From assembly GCA_013002425.1 (NCBI GenBank), contig JABDJQ010000376.1:1-10062 (forward strand): DNA of 10,062 bases, in the 5' to 3' direction. Source of the DNA: Gemmatimonadota bacterium. Its GTDB lineage: Bacteria; Orphanbacterota; Orphanbacteria; Orphanbacterales; Orphanbacteraceae. Under the pieces are notes generated by a model, which worked only from the letters and a program-made list of their open reading frames with translations, searched no databases and had not been told where the DNA came from. The translations under genes were made by a program, and so were the position numbers. This document shows, piece after piece, positions 1 through 5,447 of the stretch; within the stretch, counting starts at the first letter, position 1; the number at the start of each line of letters is the position of its first letter.

Positions 1-104
1 CACGCGCGGCCCAGAAACGCGTCGCGCTCGTCATGCGGGAGCGCGATGGCCTCGTCGAAGATCTCGCGTACGCGCTTCCATCGATCGGGCGGTAACGGTT
101 TCAG
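1..104 (-). CDS. Probable Ser/Thr protein kinase, N-terminal fragment (runs off left edge)
   Basis: Only 34 codons lie in the window. They read LKPLPPDRWKRV, then REIFDEAIALPHDERDAFL. This matches the short helical segment (P-x-RW-x-x-V-x-x-x-F-x-x-A-L-x-L-P-x-x-x-R-x-x-F-L) that precedes the kinase domain in many transmembrane Ser/Thr kinases of Acidobacteriota- and Gemmatimonadota-type bacteria. The kinase domain itself would lie beyond base 1, so the call rests on this segment alone. Upstream the frame is closed by a TGA near 166-168, and no ATG, GTG or TTG occurs between that stop and the conserved segment. The best start is CTG at 104-102, with GGGAGG (revcomp of 112-117) ending 7 bases before it. 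The gene is divergent from the plus-strand gene at 333. The family assignment comes from known sequence patterns; the CTG start is inferred. Confidence 0.62.
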   Translation of the reverse strand, partial: MKPLPPDRWKRVREIFDEAIALPHDERDAFLGRA

Positions 105-111
105 CGGGCGG

Positions 112-117
112 CCTCCC
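112..117 (-). promoter_or_regulatory. Shine-Dalgarno GGGAGG deciding a CTG start
   Basis: On the minus strand GGGAGG is followed by a 7-base spacer and CTG at 104-102. This is the only well-placed ribosome-binding site in the open stretch between the in-frame TGA near 168 and the conserved kinase N-terminal segment, so it decides the unusual start. Confidence 0.55.
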
Positions 118-209
118 TGCCGGCGAACGGTACATCTGTTCGGTTTGGTTCCGGAAAACGAATCATATCATACGGCGATGCGCCTTCGGGGAGTCGGCCC
201 GGTACCGTG

Positions 210-218
210 TGCTACAAT
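210..218 (+). promoter_or_regulatory. Extended -10 promoter candidate in the divergent region
   Basis: TGC-TACAAT fits the extended -10 pattern TGnTATAAT with one mismatch. No good -35 is seen 16-18 bases upstream, as is usual for extended -10 promoters. Transcription would begin near 225 and lead into the gene at 333. On the other strand a TATGAT (revcomp of 167-172) could serve the leftward kinase, also without a clear -35. The rest of 105-332 shows only the possible leader peptide listed separately. Confidence 0.42.
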
Positions 219-300
219 TATTTCGACACACAAGATCGCAACCGAGCGCAAACGCAGGACTCTTTTCCGTCGTGCGGCGCGACTCCGGAGGACACCGCCG

Positions 301-336
301 GTGCATCGATTCATCGTGAGTCTCCCCGAGAAATGA
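301..336 (+). CDS. Possible 11-codon leader peptide
   Basis: A GTG at 301 opens a frame reading MHRFIVSLPEK and stops at TGA 334-336. It is preceded by GGAGG at 287-291 with a 9-base spacer, the strongest ribosome-binding site on this strand before the next gene. Its stop overlaps the ATG of the downstream gene as ATGA, whereas that ATG has no good ribosome-binding site of its own. The arrangement suggests translational coupling. The same frame is open further upstream, so the peptide could be chance. No regulatory amino-acid run is present. Confidence 0.25.
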   Translation: MHRFIVSLPEK

Positions 337-1067
337 CAGACGCGCGAAGCGCCGATCGGACGCGCAGAGAGGGCCGTGAGTTTCAGGTCGAGTGCGTGCA
401 CTGGGCACAGGTCCGCGCGTTGCCGTCCGGATGGACGCCGGCACGGCTCATGCCGTTGCTCGACAGTCTGGAAGTCGAGGGTGTCGAGGAGAGCGACGCG
501 CTCGAGATGACACTGATGGCGCTCCAGGATCGCGACCTTGACGAGGCGGCCGACTGCGTGTTGCAGGCGGTTTTCGGCGATACCATGAGACGCGGCGTCA
601 GGGAGAACCTGTCGCACGAGATCCAGGAAGACCGCCCATGGGAGGACTTCGCCGAGCTGTCGCAGCAGGCGGGGATTTTCGACGCGGTCGTTCTGCTGCA
701 GCAGGCTTTTCCGCTTCGGATCGCGAAGCCGGGGGCCGTGTCGATCACGGTACGAGTGCAGACGGCGAGCGGCGCGGGCAGGAGCTGGCTGGATGCCGAC
801 ACGGTCGACGCCGCACTGCTTCTGCGCATTCTGGCAGCCGGGATGGACGACCGCGCCATGCTGCGGCGTGTGTTCGACGATGCACTCGCCGGCTCCCGCT
901 TTCCCGAAGCCGGCGGAATCCTCTGGCACGTTTCGCGAGGCCCGAGCGAGGGAACGGCGTGCGAGTTCACGATCGTTTCCAGCCACCCCTGGTTCGATCC
1001 GCTCGAAGACACGGAGAGCTGGACGGCGCAGGCGTGGCCCGACGCGCCGACGCGCGCCGAAGAGTGA
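333..1067 (+). CDS. Hypothetical protein, 244 residues
   Basis: I do not recognise a family. The product is acidic and soluble-looking, with no signal peptide, membrane segment or obvious catalytic motif. The N-terminal third has a helical, acidic stretch (LEVEGVEESDALEMTLMALQDRDLDEAADCVLQAVFG) that looks like helical repeats. A middle DRPWEDFAEL segment follows, then alternating strands and helices. The C-terminus carries SSHPWFDPLEDTESW. The frame is open further upstream, to a GTG at 207. I chose ATG 333 because the GTG overlaps the candidate -10 at 213-218 and the intervening residues are low in conserved-looking content. ATG 333 has no strong ribosome-binding site; it overlaps the stop of a short GTG frame as ATGA. 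The gene converges with the TPR lipoprotein, with 6 bases between stops. It may be cytoplasmic; function unknown. Confidence 0.7.
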   Translation: MTDARSADRTRREGREFQVECVHWAQVRALPSGWTPARLMPLLDSLEVEGVEESDALEMTLMALQDRDLDEAADCVLQAVFGDTMRRGVRENLSHEIQEDRPWEDFAELSQQAGIFDAVVLLQQAFPLRIAKPGAVSITVRVQTASGAGRSWLDADTVDAALLLRILAAGMDDRAMLRRVFDDALAGSRFPEAGGILWHVSRGPSEGTACEFTIVSSHPWFDPLEDTESWTAQAWPDAPTRAEE

Positions 1068-1078
1068 CGTCGCTCACT
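1063..1078. terminator. Small inverted repeat spanning two convergent stop codons
   Basis: AGTGA (1063-1067) and TCACT (1074-1078) form a 5-bp stem around a 6-base loop. The TGA of the plus-strand gene (1065-1067) and the TGA of the minus-strand lipoprotein gene (1074-1076) sit in the two arms. No T-run follows on either side, so this is at most a weak bidirectional end signal. The symmetry could also arise simply because both stops are TGA. Confidence 0.2.
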
Positions 1079-2243
1079 TCCCGGGCGCGATCTCCTTCGC
1101 TTTCTTCATCGACTTACGAATCCTGACGAGATACGAGTTGATCTGCTCGTTCTTCGGATCCACTGCAAGCGCGCGCTCCCAGACATGAATGGCATCCTCG
1201 AGACGGCCGTCGCTGTAGTACTCCATCCCGATAATGCCGTAGCCTTTCACGAGTTCGTTTCGCAGTTCGTCGTCGCGTGGCAGATTCGGGTGAGCGCTCT
1301 CGAAGTCCTTCGCCGCGAGGTCGAAGCGGCCTGCGGCGAGCTTCGCCACCCCCGCCAGCAGTTTCCGGACGGCCTCCTCTTCCTGTTCCGCTGTCACGCT
1401 CTTACCGGCGCTCCCCGCCGGGGGAGACTTGGCATCGGTCTGCCGCCGCGAGGTGCGCCGCGTGAACAACGCGAGATGCTTTTCTGCCAGGAGGTCTCCG
1501 TGAGCCCGGATCTGCGCGGCCATGAGCGAATCGACCGGCGCGAGTTCGTTCGACATGACGCGAAGCGATCGAGAAAGGGAAAAGAAGAGACCCTCGTCGT
1601 TTCCGAGTTGCTGATGCGCTTCGGCAAGATGCCCGAGGGTTCTCACCACGCTCGGATCGTTCGGACCGACCACCGCTTCCCGAATCGTCAGAGACCGTTC
1701 CAGAAACGGGATGGCCTGCCTGTAGCGACCCGCCATCGCGTGACTGACCGCCAGGTCTTCGAGAGTCGCGGCAACCGCCGGCGTGATGATCGTCTCGGCA
1801 TTGTCGCGAATGGCGAGGGCTCTCTCGAGCGCGGCAACCGATTCCTCGTACCGGCTTTCTCTTCGAAGGACACGCGCCAGCCGTTCGAGAGTGGCCGCAA
1901 CTTGAAGGTGGTCGTGCCCGAGAACCTGCTCCTGAATCGCGACCGCCTGTCGAAAGCTGTTCCCGGCGTCGGTGTCGCGGCCGAGCGTCGCATAGAGGTC
2001 GCCGAGCTCGACGAGGATCATGCTCGTGCGAAGATCCGCGGCGCCCATCTCGTCCGCGGAACCGAGAGCGCCCAGGAGTTTCGCCTCCGCGCGATCCAGA
2101 TTCCCCTGCTCGCGGGCGCGCACGCCGTCCTGATACTGCTTTCTCCAGCGTTCTTCCGGCTTCGGCGCACCGGCGCAACTCCCCAGCAGCAGCAGGCAGA
2201 CGAGAAACCACAGGTAAGACCGGCGAATGATCGTGCGTGTCAC
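1074..2243 (-). CDS. TPR-repeat lipoprotein
   Basis: This 389-residue exported protein is built from tetratricopeptide repeats, helical hairpins that usually bind partner proteins. The N-terminus has Arg residues, a hydrophobic core (LWFLVCLLLL) and a lipobox-like LGSC with C23 as the likely lipidated cysteine. Gly at -2 is less usual than Ala or Ser. TPR units lie at about 33-66, 72-105, 114-147, 158-191 and 198-231. Their ~42-residue spacing is of the kinesin-light-chain/TPR_12 type (for example YEESVAALERALAIRD). A Lys/Ser/Pro/Gly-rich linker at about 262-290 leads to two further repeats at about 296-329 and 333-366, ending in LEDAIHVWERALAVDPKN. The start is GTG, with GGAGGGAG 6-8 bases upstream. 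It lies 91 bases downstream of the reductase gene and may be co-transcribed with the kinase or use its own promoter. It is probably a scaffold; the partner is unknown. Confidence 0.87.
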   Translation of the reverse strand: MTRTIIRRSYLWFLVCLLLLGSCAGAPKPEERWRKQYQDGVRAREQGNLDRAEAKLLGALGSADEMGAADLRTSMILVELGDLYATLGRDTDAGNSFRQAVAIQEQVLGHDHLQVAATLERLARVLRRESRYEESVAALERALAIRDNAETIITPAVAATLEDLAVSHAMAGRYRQAIPFLERSLTIREAVVGPNDPSVVRTLGHLAEAHQQLGNDEGLFFSLSRSLRVMSNELAPVDSLMAAQIRAHGDLLAEKHLALFTRRTSRRQTDAKSPPAGSAGKSVTAEQEEEAVRKLLAGVAKLAAGRFDLAAKDFESAHPNLPRDDELRNELVKGYGIIGMEYYSDGRLEDAIHVWERALAVDPKNEQINSYLVRIRKSMKKAKEIAPGK

Positions 2244-2249
2244 GAGACG

Positions 2250-2257
2250 CTCCCTCC
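2250..2257 (-). promoter_or_regulatory. Shine-Dalgarno GGAGGGAG supporting a GTG start
   Basis: The minus strand reads GGAGGGAG, then CGTCTC, then GTG at 2243-2241. The strong site confirms the GTG start, which gives a complete lipoprotein signal sequence directly behind it. Confidence 0.65.
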
Positions 2258-2264
2258 GCCGATC

Positions 2265-2292
2265 ACACTAACCGAGGAAGGTACGATTTCAA
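2265..2292 (-). promoter_or_regulatory. Weak promoter candidate for the TPR lipoprotein
   Basis: On the minus strand TTGAAA (2292-2287, one mismatch to TTGACA) is followed after 16 bases by TAGTGT (2270-2265, three matches to TATAAT). The predicted start near 2258 would leave a 15-base leader that still contains the Shine-Dalgarno. The -10 is poor, so the call is tentative. Confidence 0.27.
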
Positions 2293-2329
2293 AGCGGGTC
2301 CTGCGGGGCCGGCGCGACATGGAAAGAAG

Positions 2330-2342
2330 CGCCTCTAAGGCG
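2330..2342 (-). terminator. Hairpin at the end of the reductase gene, weak terminator candidate
   Basis: On the minus strand CGCCT-TAG-AGGCG forms a perfect 5-bp stem with the TAG stop codon of the reductase gene exactly in the loop. It is followed by CTTCTTTCC, which is pyrimidine-rich but not a clean T-run. It could partly separate the kinase-reductase unit from the lipoprotein gene. Confidence 0.33.
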
Positions 2343-2865
2343 TCAGACGGAACTGCATCGTTCCGCCGAGATCTCCCAGGTAGCGGGATTCGAAGCGGTG
2401 CCGGCGCTCTCCGGCGTAGAGCGGGATTCCCTTTCCCAGAAGCACGGGCACGACCGTCAAGATCATTTCATCGATGCATCCCGCGTCGAGCGCCTGAGAA
2501 ATGACAGCGCCGCCGTCGACATAGACGTTGCGCCCCGCTGCCAGTCGCGCTGCTTCCCGGCACAGTTCTCGAATGTCGCCACTCGCCGTGGAAACCGAGG
2601 CAGGCGCACTCGAGACCGGTCTGGACGTCGCGACAAGAATCGGTGTTTCGCCGTAGGGCCACGGGCCGCCGAACCCTGTGACCACGTCGAATGTCCGGCG
2701 CCCCATCAGCATCGAGCCGGTCTGCTGCATGAAATCGGAAAAGCTCACGATGCCGGGATCATTCTGCTTCGCGGGATCGGGATTTTCGAGCCAGCCGAGG
2801 TCGTCGTTCACTCCGGCGATGTACCCGTCGAGCGAAACGCCGCAATAAACCTGAAACATGGTCAT
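2335..2865 (-). CDS. Dihydrofolate reductase family protein (RibD C-terminal-like)
   Basis: This 176-residue protein is a single-domain member of the DHFR/RibD-C fold, a family of NAD(P)H-dependent reductases that includes YwjB/YyaP-type proteins of unknown substrate. The visible hallmarks are an N-terminal strand followed by SLDGYIAG (11-18), the MGRRTFD motif (54-60), the strand PILVATSR (75-82), the dinucleotide-binding VYVDGGAVISQAL (114-126), and DEMILTVVPVLLGKGIPLY (132-150). The length is typical for the family. It starts 9 bases after the kinase stop and lacks a strong ribosome-binding site, so translation is probably coupled to the kinase. The second Met (residue 3) is an alternative start. 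Its fold is clear; true folate reduction is not implied, and the substrate is unknown. It is presumably cytoplasmic. Confidence 0.9.
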   Translation of the reverse strand: MTMFQVYCGVSLDGYIAGVNDDLGWLENPDPAKQNDPGIVSFSDFMQQTGSMLMGRRTFDVVTGFGGPWPYGETPILVATSRPVSSAPASVSTASGDIRELCREAARLAAGRNVYVDGGAVISQALDAGCIDEMILTVVPVLLGKGIPLYAGERRHRFESRYLGDLGGTMQFRLTP

Positions 2866-2874
2866 GGGTAAGGA

Positions 2875-5220
2875 TCAGCTTTCACCGGCAGCGGTAAGCC
2901 GCGACTGGCCGGCGTCGCTCCGGGCGCCCGATCCGTTCAGCAGGCCTTCGAACATGTGCTTCGAAAGGCGTATCGGATGGTCGTGCCAGACGACTTCGTT
3001 ATCGACGAACAGAAACGAGTCGGGGAAACCGCCCGCTTCGAGCTCTTTTCGCGCCTCCCCGTCGACATGCGCGTTCGGGAAGGAGACATTCAGTGCATCG
3101 ATGCATTCGCGCGTCTTCTCCTCGGAGAATCCCGTCATGCCGACGACGCGGATGTTCTCGCCGTATGTTTCGTGAAGCTTCCGGAGCCGGGGAATCTGCC
3201 TCGTCGAATACGGACACCATTCCTCCCAGAATACGAGGAGCGTCGGCTCTCCGCTGCTTACGTTCACGTTTCCGTTGATCCACTTCTTGATTCCCAGGTT
3301 CTCGGGGAGACGGCGATCCGGATAGAGAGAGCGCGCTTCGTCCACCCGCCCCATGGCCAGCAGGCTGTTCGCGAGATCTCCGCGCGCGCCCCGCTTCTCG
3401 CCCCAGCTGAACGAATCGGCCTGGGCCGCTTCGAAAGCGTGCCGCCGCAACTGCTCAGCTTCGTCGAACCTGCCCACGTCCATGAGCACGCGCGCGTACT
3501 GGCGCATATGACCGAGCACCCACTTGTCGCGATCCCCGTAGAGACGGCGCGATACCTCGACGACCTCTTCCATGAGCGGAAGCGCCTCCGAAGACCTTCC
3601 CTGATGGTAGAGGTTTTCGGCGAGTTCGCTGGCGGCGCTCAGCGTGTAGTCGTCTTCCGGACCGTTCTCCTGCTTGAAGAGCTCCCACCCGCGGCGCTTG
3701 AGCCTTTCCGAACCCTTGTAGTCGCCTTCCAGTTCGAAGACATCGGCCAGGTCATACATGGACGAGATCGCCTCGGAACTGTTCTCTCCGAAGTGCGTCC
3801 TGCGAAGCGCGAGCGCCCGTTCGAAGTGGTTTCTCGCATCCGCCTTGTACTTGTCTCTCTGACCGGCGTACTCGAAATTATCAAGATACTTGCATGACTC
3901 TCCGAGCGCCGTGCGCACCGCCGCCTCGAGTTCGGGCTGCCCCGCGAACGCTTCTTCGATCTTCTTGCTGTAGCTGTCGAGCAGATCTCCGACCTTGACC
4001 TCTTCCCCCAGACACGAAGGATCCGCGGACTTGACCATCTCGAGAACGTATCCGATCGAGCTCATCGCCTTCTCGGACTGTTCTTCCGCGCGCGCGCGCT
4101 GCTCCTCCGCGCGGACCCGTTCGCTCTCCGCGCGCAGGTAGAGAGACGTGCTCACCACCGTACCGGCCGCAAGCGCCAGCAGCACGGCGCCGGTCGCGAC
4201 GACGAGCGCGCGATTCCGGCGTGCGAAGACCGAGAGCTGATACCCGAGGCTCGGCGGACGCGCGATGATCGGTTCGTCGTTCAGGAAGCGTCGAATGTCT
4301 CCCGCGAGGCTGGCGGCCGACTGATAGCGGCGATCGCGATCCTTTTCCAGCGCCTTCAATACGATCGTTTCGATGTCGCCCCCGATGCGGCGATCGATCG
4401 TGCTCGGCTTCTTCGGCTCTTCTTCACGGATGATCCGGCCCGCTTCGAGAACCGGCCGGCTGCCGAGATCGTACGGCTGCCGGCCGGTCAGCATTTCGTA
4501 GAGGACGATGCCGAGCGCGTAGACGTCCGAACGGATGTCGATATCGTGCGGATCGGCCTCGATCTGCTCGGGGCTCATGTACTGCAGCGTGCCGACGAGC
4601 TGCCCGACTTCGGTCTGCATGGTCGTCAAAGCGAGATCGGAATCCGTGGCGCGCGCGACACCGAAATCGATGATCTTCGGTTCACCGTGGGAATCGACGA
4701 GGATGTTGTCGGGTTTCAGATCGCGGTGAATGATTCCCTTCTGGTGCCCGTGATGAACGGCGTCGCAAACGACGGCGAACATCCGAAGGCGGTCCTCGGT
4801 GTTCAGCTTCTTCGCGAAGACATACTCCGTGATCGACTTCGGATTCGGAATGTACTCCATGGCGAAAAACGGAATCTTCTCGGTGCCGTCGTCGTAAGTG
4901 CCGGCTTCGAAGATCTGCGCGATGTGGGGATGACGCAGGCGGGCAAGCAACTGCGCTTCGTACTCGAATCGGCGAAGCGCATGGGCGGACGATACGCCGC
5001 GGCGCATGAGCTTGACGGCGGCGGGCCTCCGGGGTTGCTCCTGCATCGCTTCGTACACGGTGCCCATGCCCCCCGAAGCGATCCTGCGTTTGATGACGTA
5101 GTTGCCGATCCGTTTCGGCGGACCGCCGCGGGTGGAATGGCCCGGTATCGTGCCGTCGCTCGACGATCCCTTGTCGTGCGGCGGCGGATTGTCCGGTCGT
5201 TCCGGAGTCTTGTCCGACAT
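2875..5220 (-). CDS. Transmembrane Ser/Thr kinase with TPR and C-terminal thioredoxin-like domain
   Basis: This 781-residue protein has a complete Hanks-type kinase domain at about 41-312: glycine loop ASGGMGTVYEA (48-58), Lys70, the alpha-C Glu88, HRDLKPDN (165-172), DFG (185-187) and SPEQ (216-219). The activation loop holds T199, T200, T203 and T211 as candidate autophosphorylation sites. A Pro-rich, charged tail (1-35) precedes it. One membrane segment lies at about 338-361, followed by an Arg/Glu-rich coiled coil (364-385). TPR-type helical pairs run about 430-632 (FERALALRRTHFG, EALPLMEEVVEVSRRLYG, FDEAEQLRRHAFEAA). The last part, about 640-760, is a TlpA-like thioredoxin fold: LLVFWEEWCPYS (661-672), VVGMTGFSEEK, and the likely cis-Pro in GGFPDSFLF (P733). 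The usual second active-site Cys is Ser672. The kinase should be cytoplasmic, and the TPR and thioredoxin-like parts periplasmic. ATG 5220 follows GGAAGG by 7 bases, with an in-frame TAG at 5244-5242. The reductase gene follows 9 bases downstream. Confidence 0.93.
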   Translation of the reverse strand: MSDKTPERPDNPPPHDKGSSSDGTIPGHSTRGGPPKRIGNYVIKRRIASGGMGTVYEAMQEQPRRPAAVKLMRRGVSSAHALRRFEYEAQLLARLRHPHIAQIFEAGTYDDGTEKIPFFAMEYIPNPKSITEYVFAKKLNTEDRLRMFAVVCDAVHHGHQKGIIHRDLKPDNILVDSHGEPKIIDFGVARATDSDLALTTMQTEVGQLVGTLQYMSPEQIEADPHDIDIRSDVYALGIVLYEMLTGRQPYDLGSRPVLEAGRIIREEEPKKPSTIDRRIGGDIETIVLKALEKDRDRRYQSAASLAGDIRRFLNDEPIIARPPSLGYQLSVFARRNRALVVATGAVLLALAAGTVVSTSLYLRAESERVRAEEQRARAEEQSEKAMSSIGYVLEMVKSADPSCLGEEVKVGDLLDSYSKKIEEAFAGQPELEAAVRTALGESCKYLDNFEYAGQRDKYKADARNHFERALALRRTHFGENSSEAISSMYDLADVFELEGDYKGSERLKRRGWELFKQENGPEDDYTLSAASELAENLYHQGRSSEALPLMEEVVEVSRRLYGDRDKWVLGHMRQYARVLMDVGRFDEAEQLRRHAFEAAQADSFSWGEKRGARGDLANSLLAMGRVDEARSLYPDRRLPENLGIKKWINGNVNVSSGEPTLLVFWEEWCPYSTRQIPRLRKLHETYGENIRVVGMTGFSEEKTRECIDALNVSFPNAHVDGEARKELEAGGFPDSFLFVDNEVVWHDHPIRLSKHMFEGLLNGSGARSDAGQSRLTAAGES

Positions 5221-5227
5221 GGCAGTA

Positions 5228-5248
5228 CCTTCCGAGAGCAGCTATATA
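5228..5248 (-). promoter_or_regulatory. Kinase ribosome-binding site and possible -10 region
   Basis: On the minus strand GGAAGG (5233-5228) lies 7 bases before the kinase ATG. About 10 bases further upstream an AT-rich block contains TATATA (5248-5243) and, beyond it, TATGCT. Either could be a -10, but no convincing -35 is visible, and TATATA would leave a very short leader. The ribosome-binding site is firm; the promoter is a guess. Confidence 0.35.
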
Positions 5249-5337
5249 GATACAGCATACACCTGGAAAGGCGAAGCCGGGCAGGAGAATCGGGATACGG
5301 GCCTGAAGGTGGCGGAATTGCGGGATACTCGTCCGCA

Positions 5338-5363
5338 CGCGTTTCACTCTTGAAGTGAAAGCG
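5338..5363. terminator. Intergenic hairpin between the 970-residue protein gene and the kinase gene
   Basis: TTTCACT (5342-5348) and AGTGAAA (5354-5360) form a perfect 7-bp stem around CTTGA. CGC (5338-5340) and GCG (5361-5363) extend it past one bulged G. No T-run follows on either strand, so it is not a classical intrinsic terminator. It may be a transcript-end or attenuation structure. The rest of the 227-base gap (5221-5447) holds two smaller inverted repeats, ATGGA-TAT-TCCAT (5416-5428) and ATGC-GTT-GCAT (5427-5437), and no gene I can support. Confidence 0.32.
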
Positions 5364-5447
5364 GAACGAGCCGGCTCTCGTGTCTGATCTCAATATCGTC
5401 GGAGTCCCTGAATAGATGGATATTCCATGCGTTGCATCAGCACATTC

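Noticed and set aside
207..332. GTG at 207 as the start of the 244-residue protein gene
   Set aside because: It would put the start codon on top of an extended -10 candidate. The ribosome-binding site is too far away (GGGGAG about 13 bases before), and the extra 42 residues look non-coding.
1185..2504. Plus-strand open frame of 439 codons
   Set aside because: It runs antisense across the TPR lipoprotein and the end of the reductase gene, both well supported. Its own product has no recognisable features.
2956..3897. Plus-strand open frame of 313 codons
   Set aside because: Antisense to the TPR and thioredoxin-like part of the kinase, whose motifs are clear.
4085..4135. Short repetitive stretch of gcgcgc and gctcctccgcgc
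   Set aside because: It encodes the Arg/Ala/Glu-rich coiled coil after the membrane segment of the kinase; ordinary coding repetition, not a DNA repeat element.
5221..5393. Alternative-frame minus-strand open frames extending across the gap upstream of the kinase gene
   Set aside because: They are in other frames, Arg/Ser-rich, and overlap the kinase N-terminus. The kinase frame is closed by TAG at 5244-5242.
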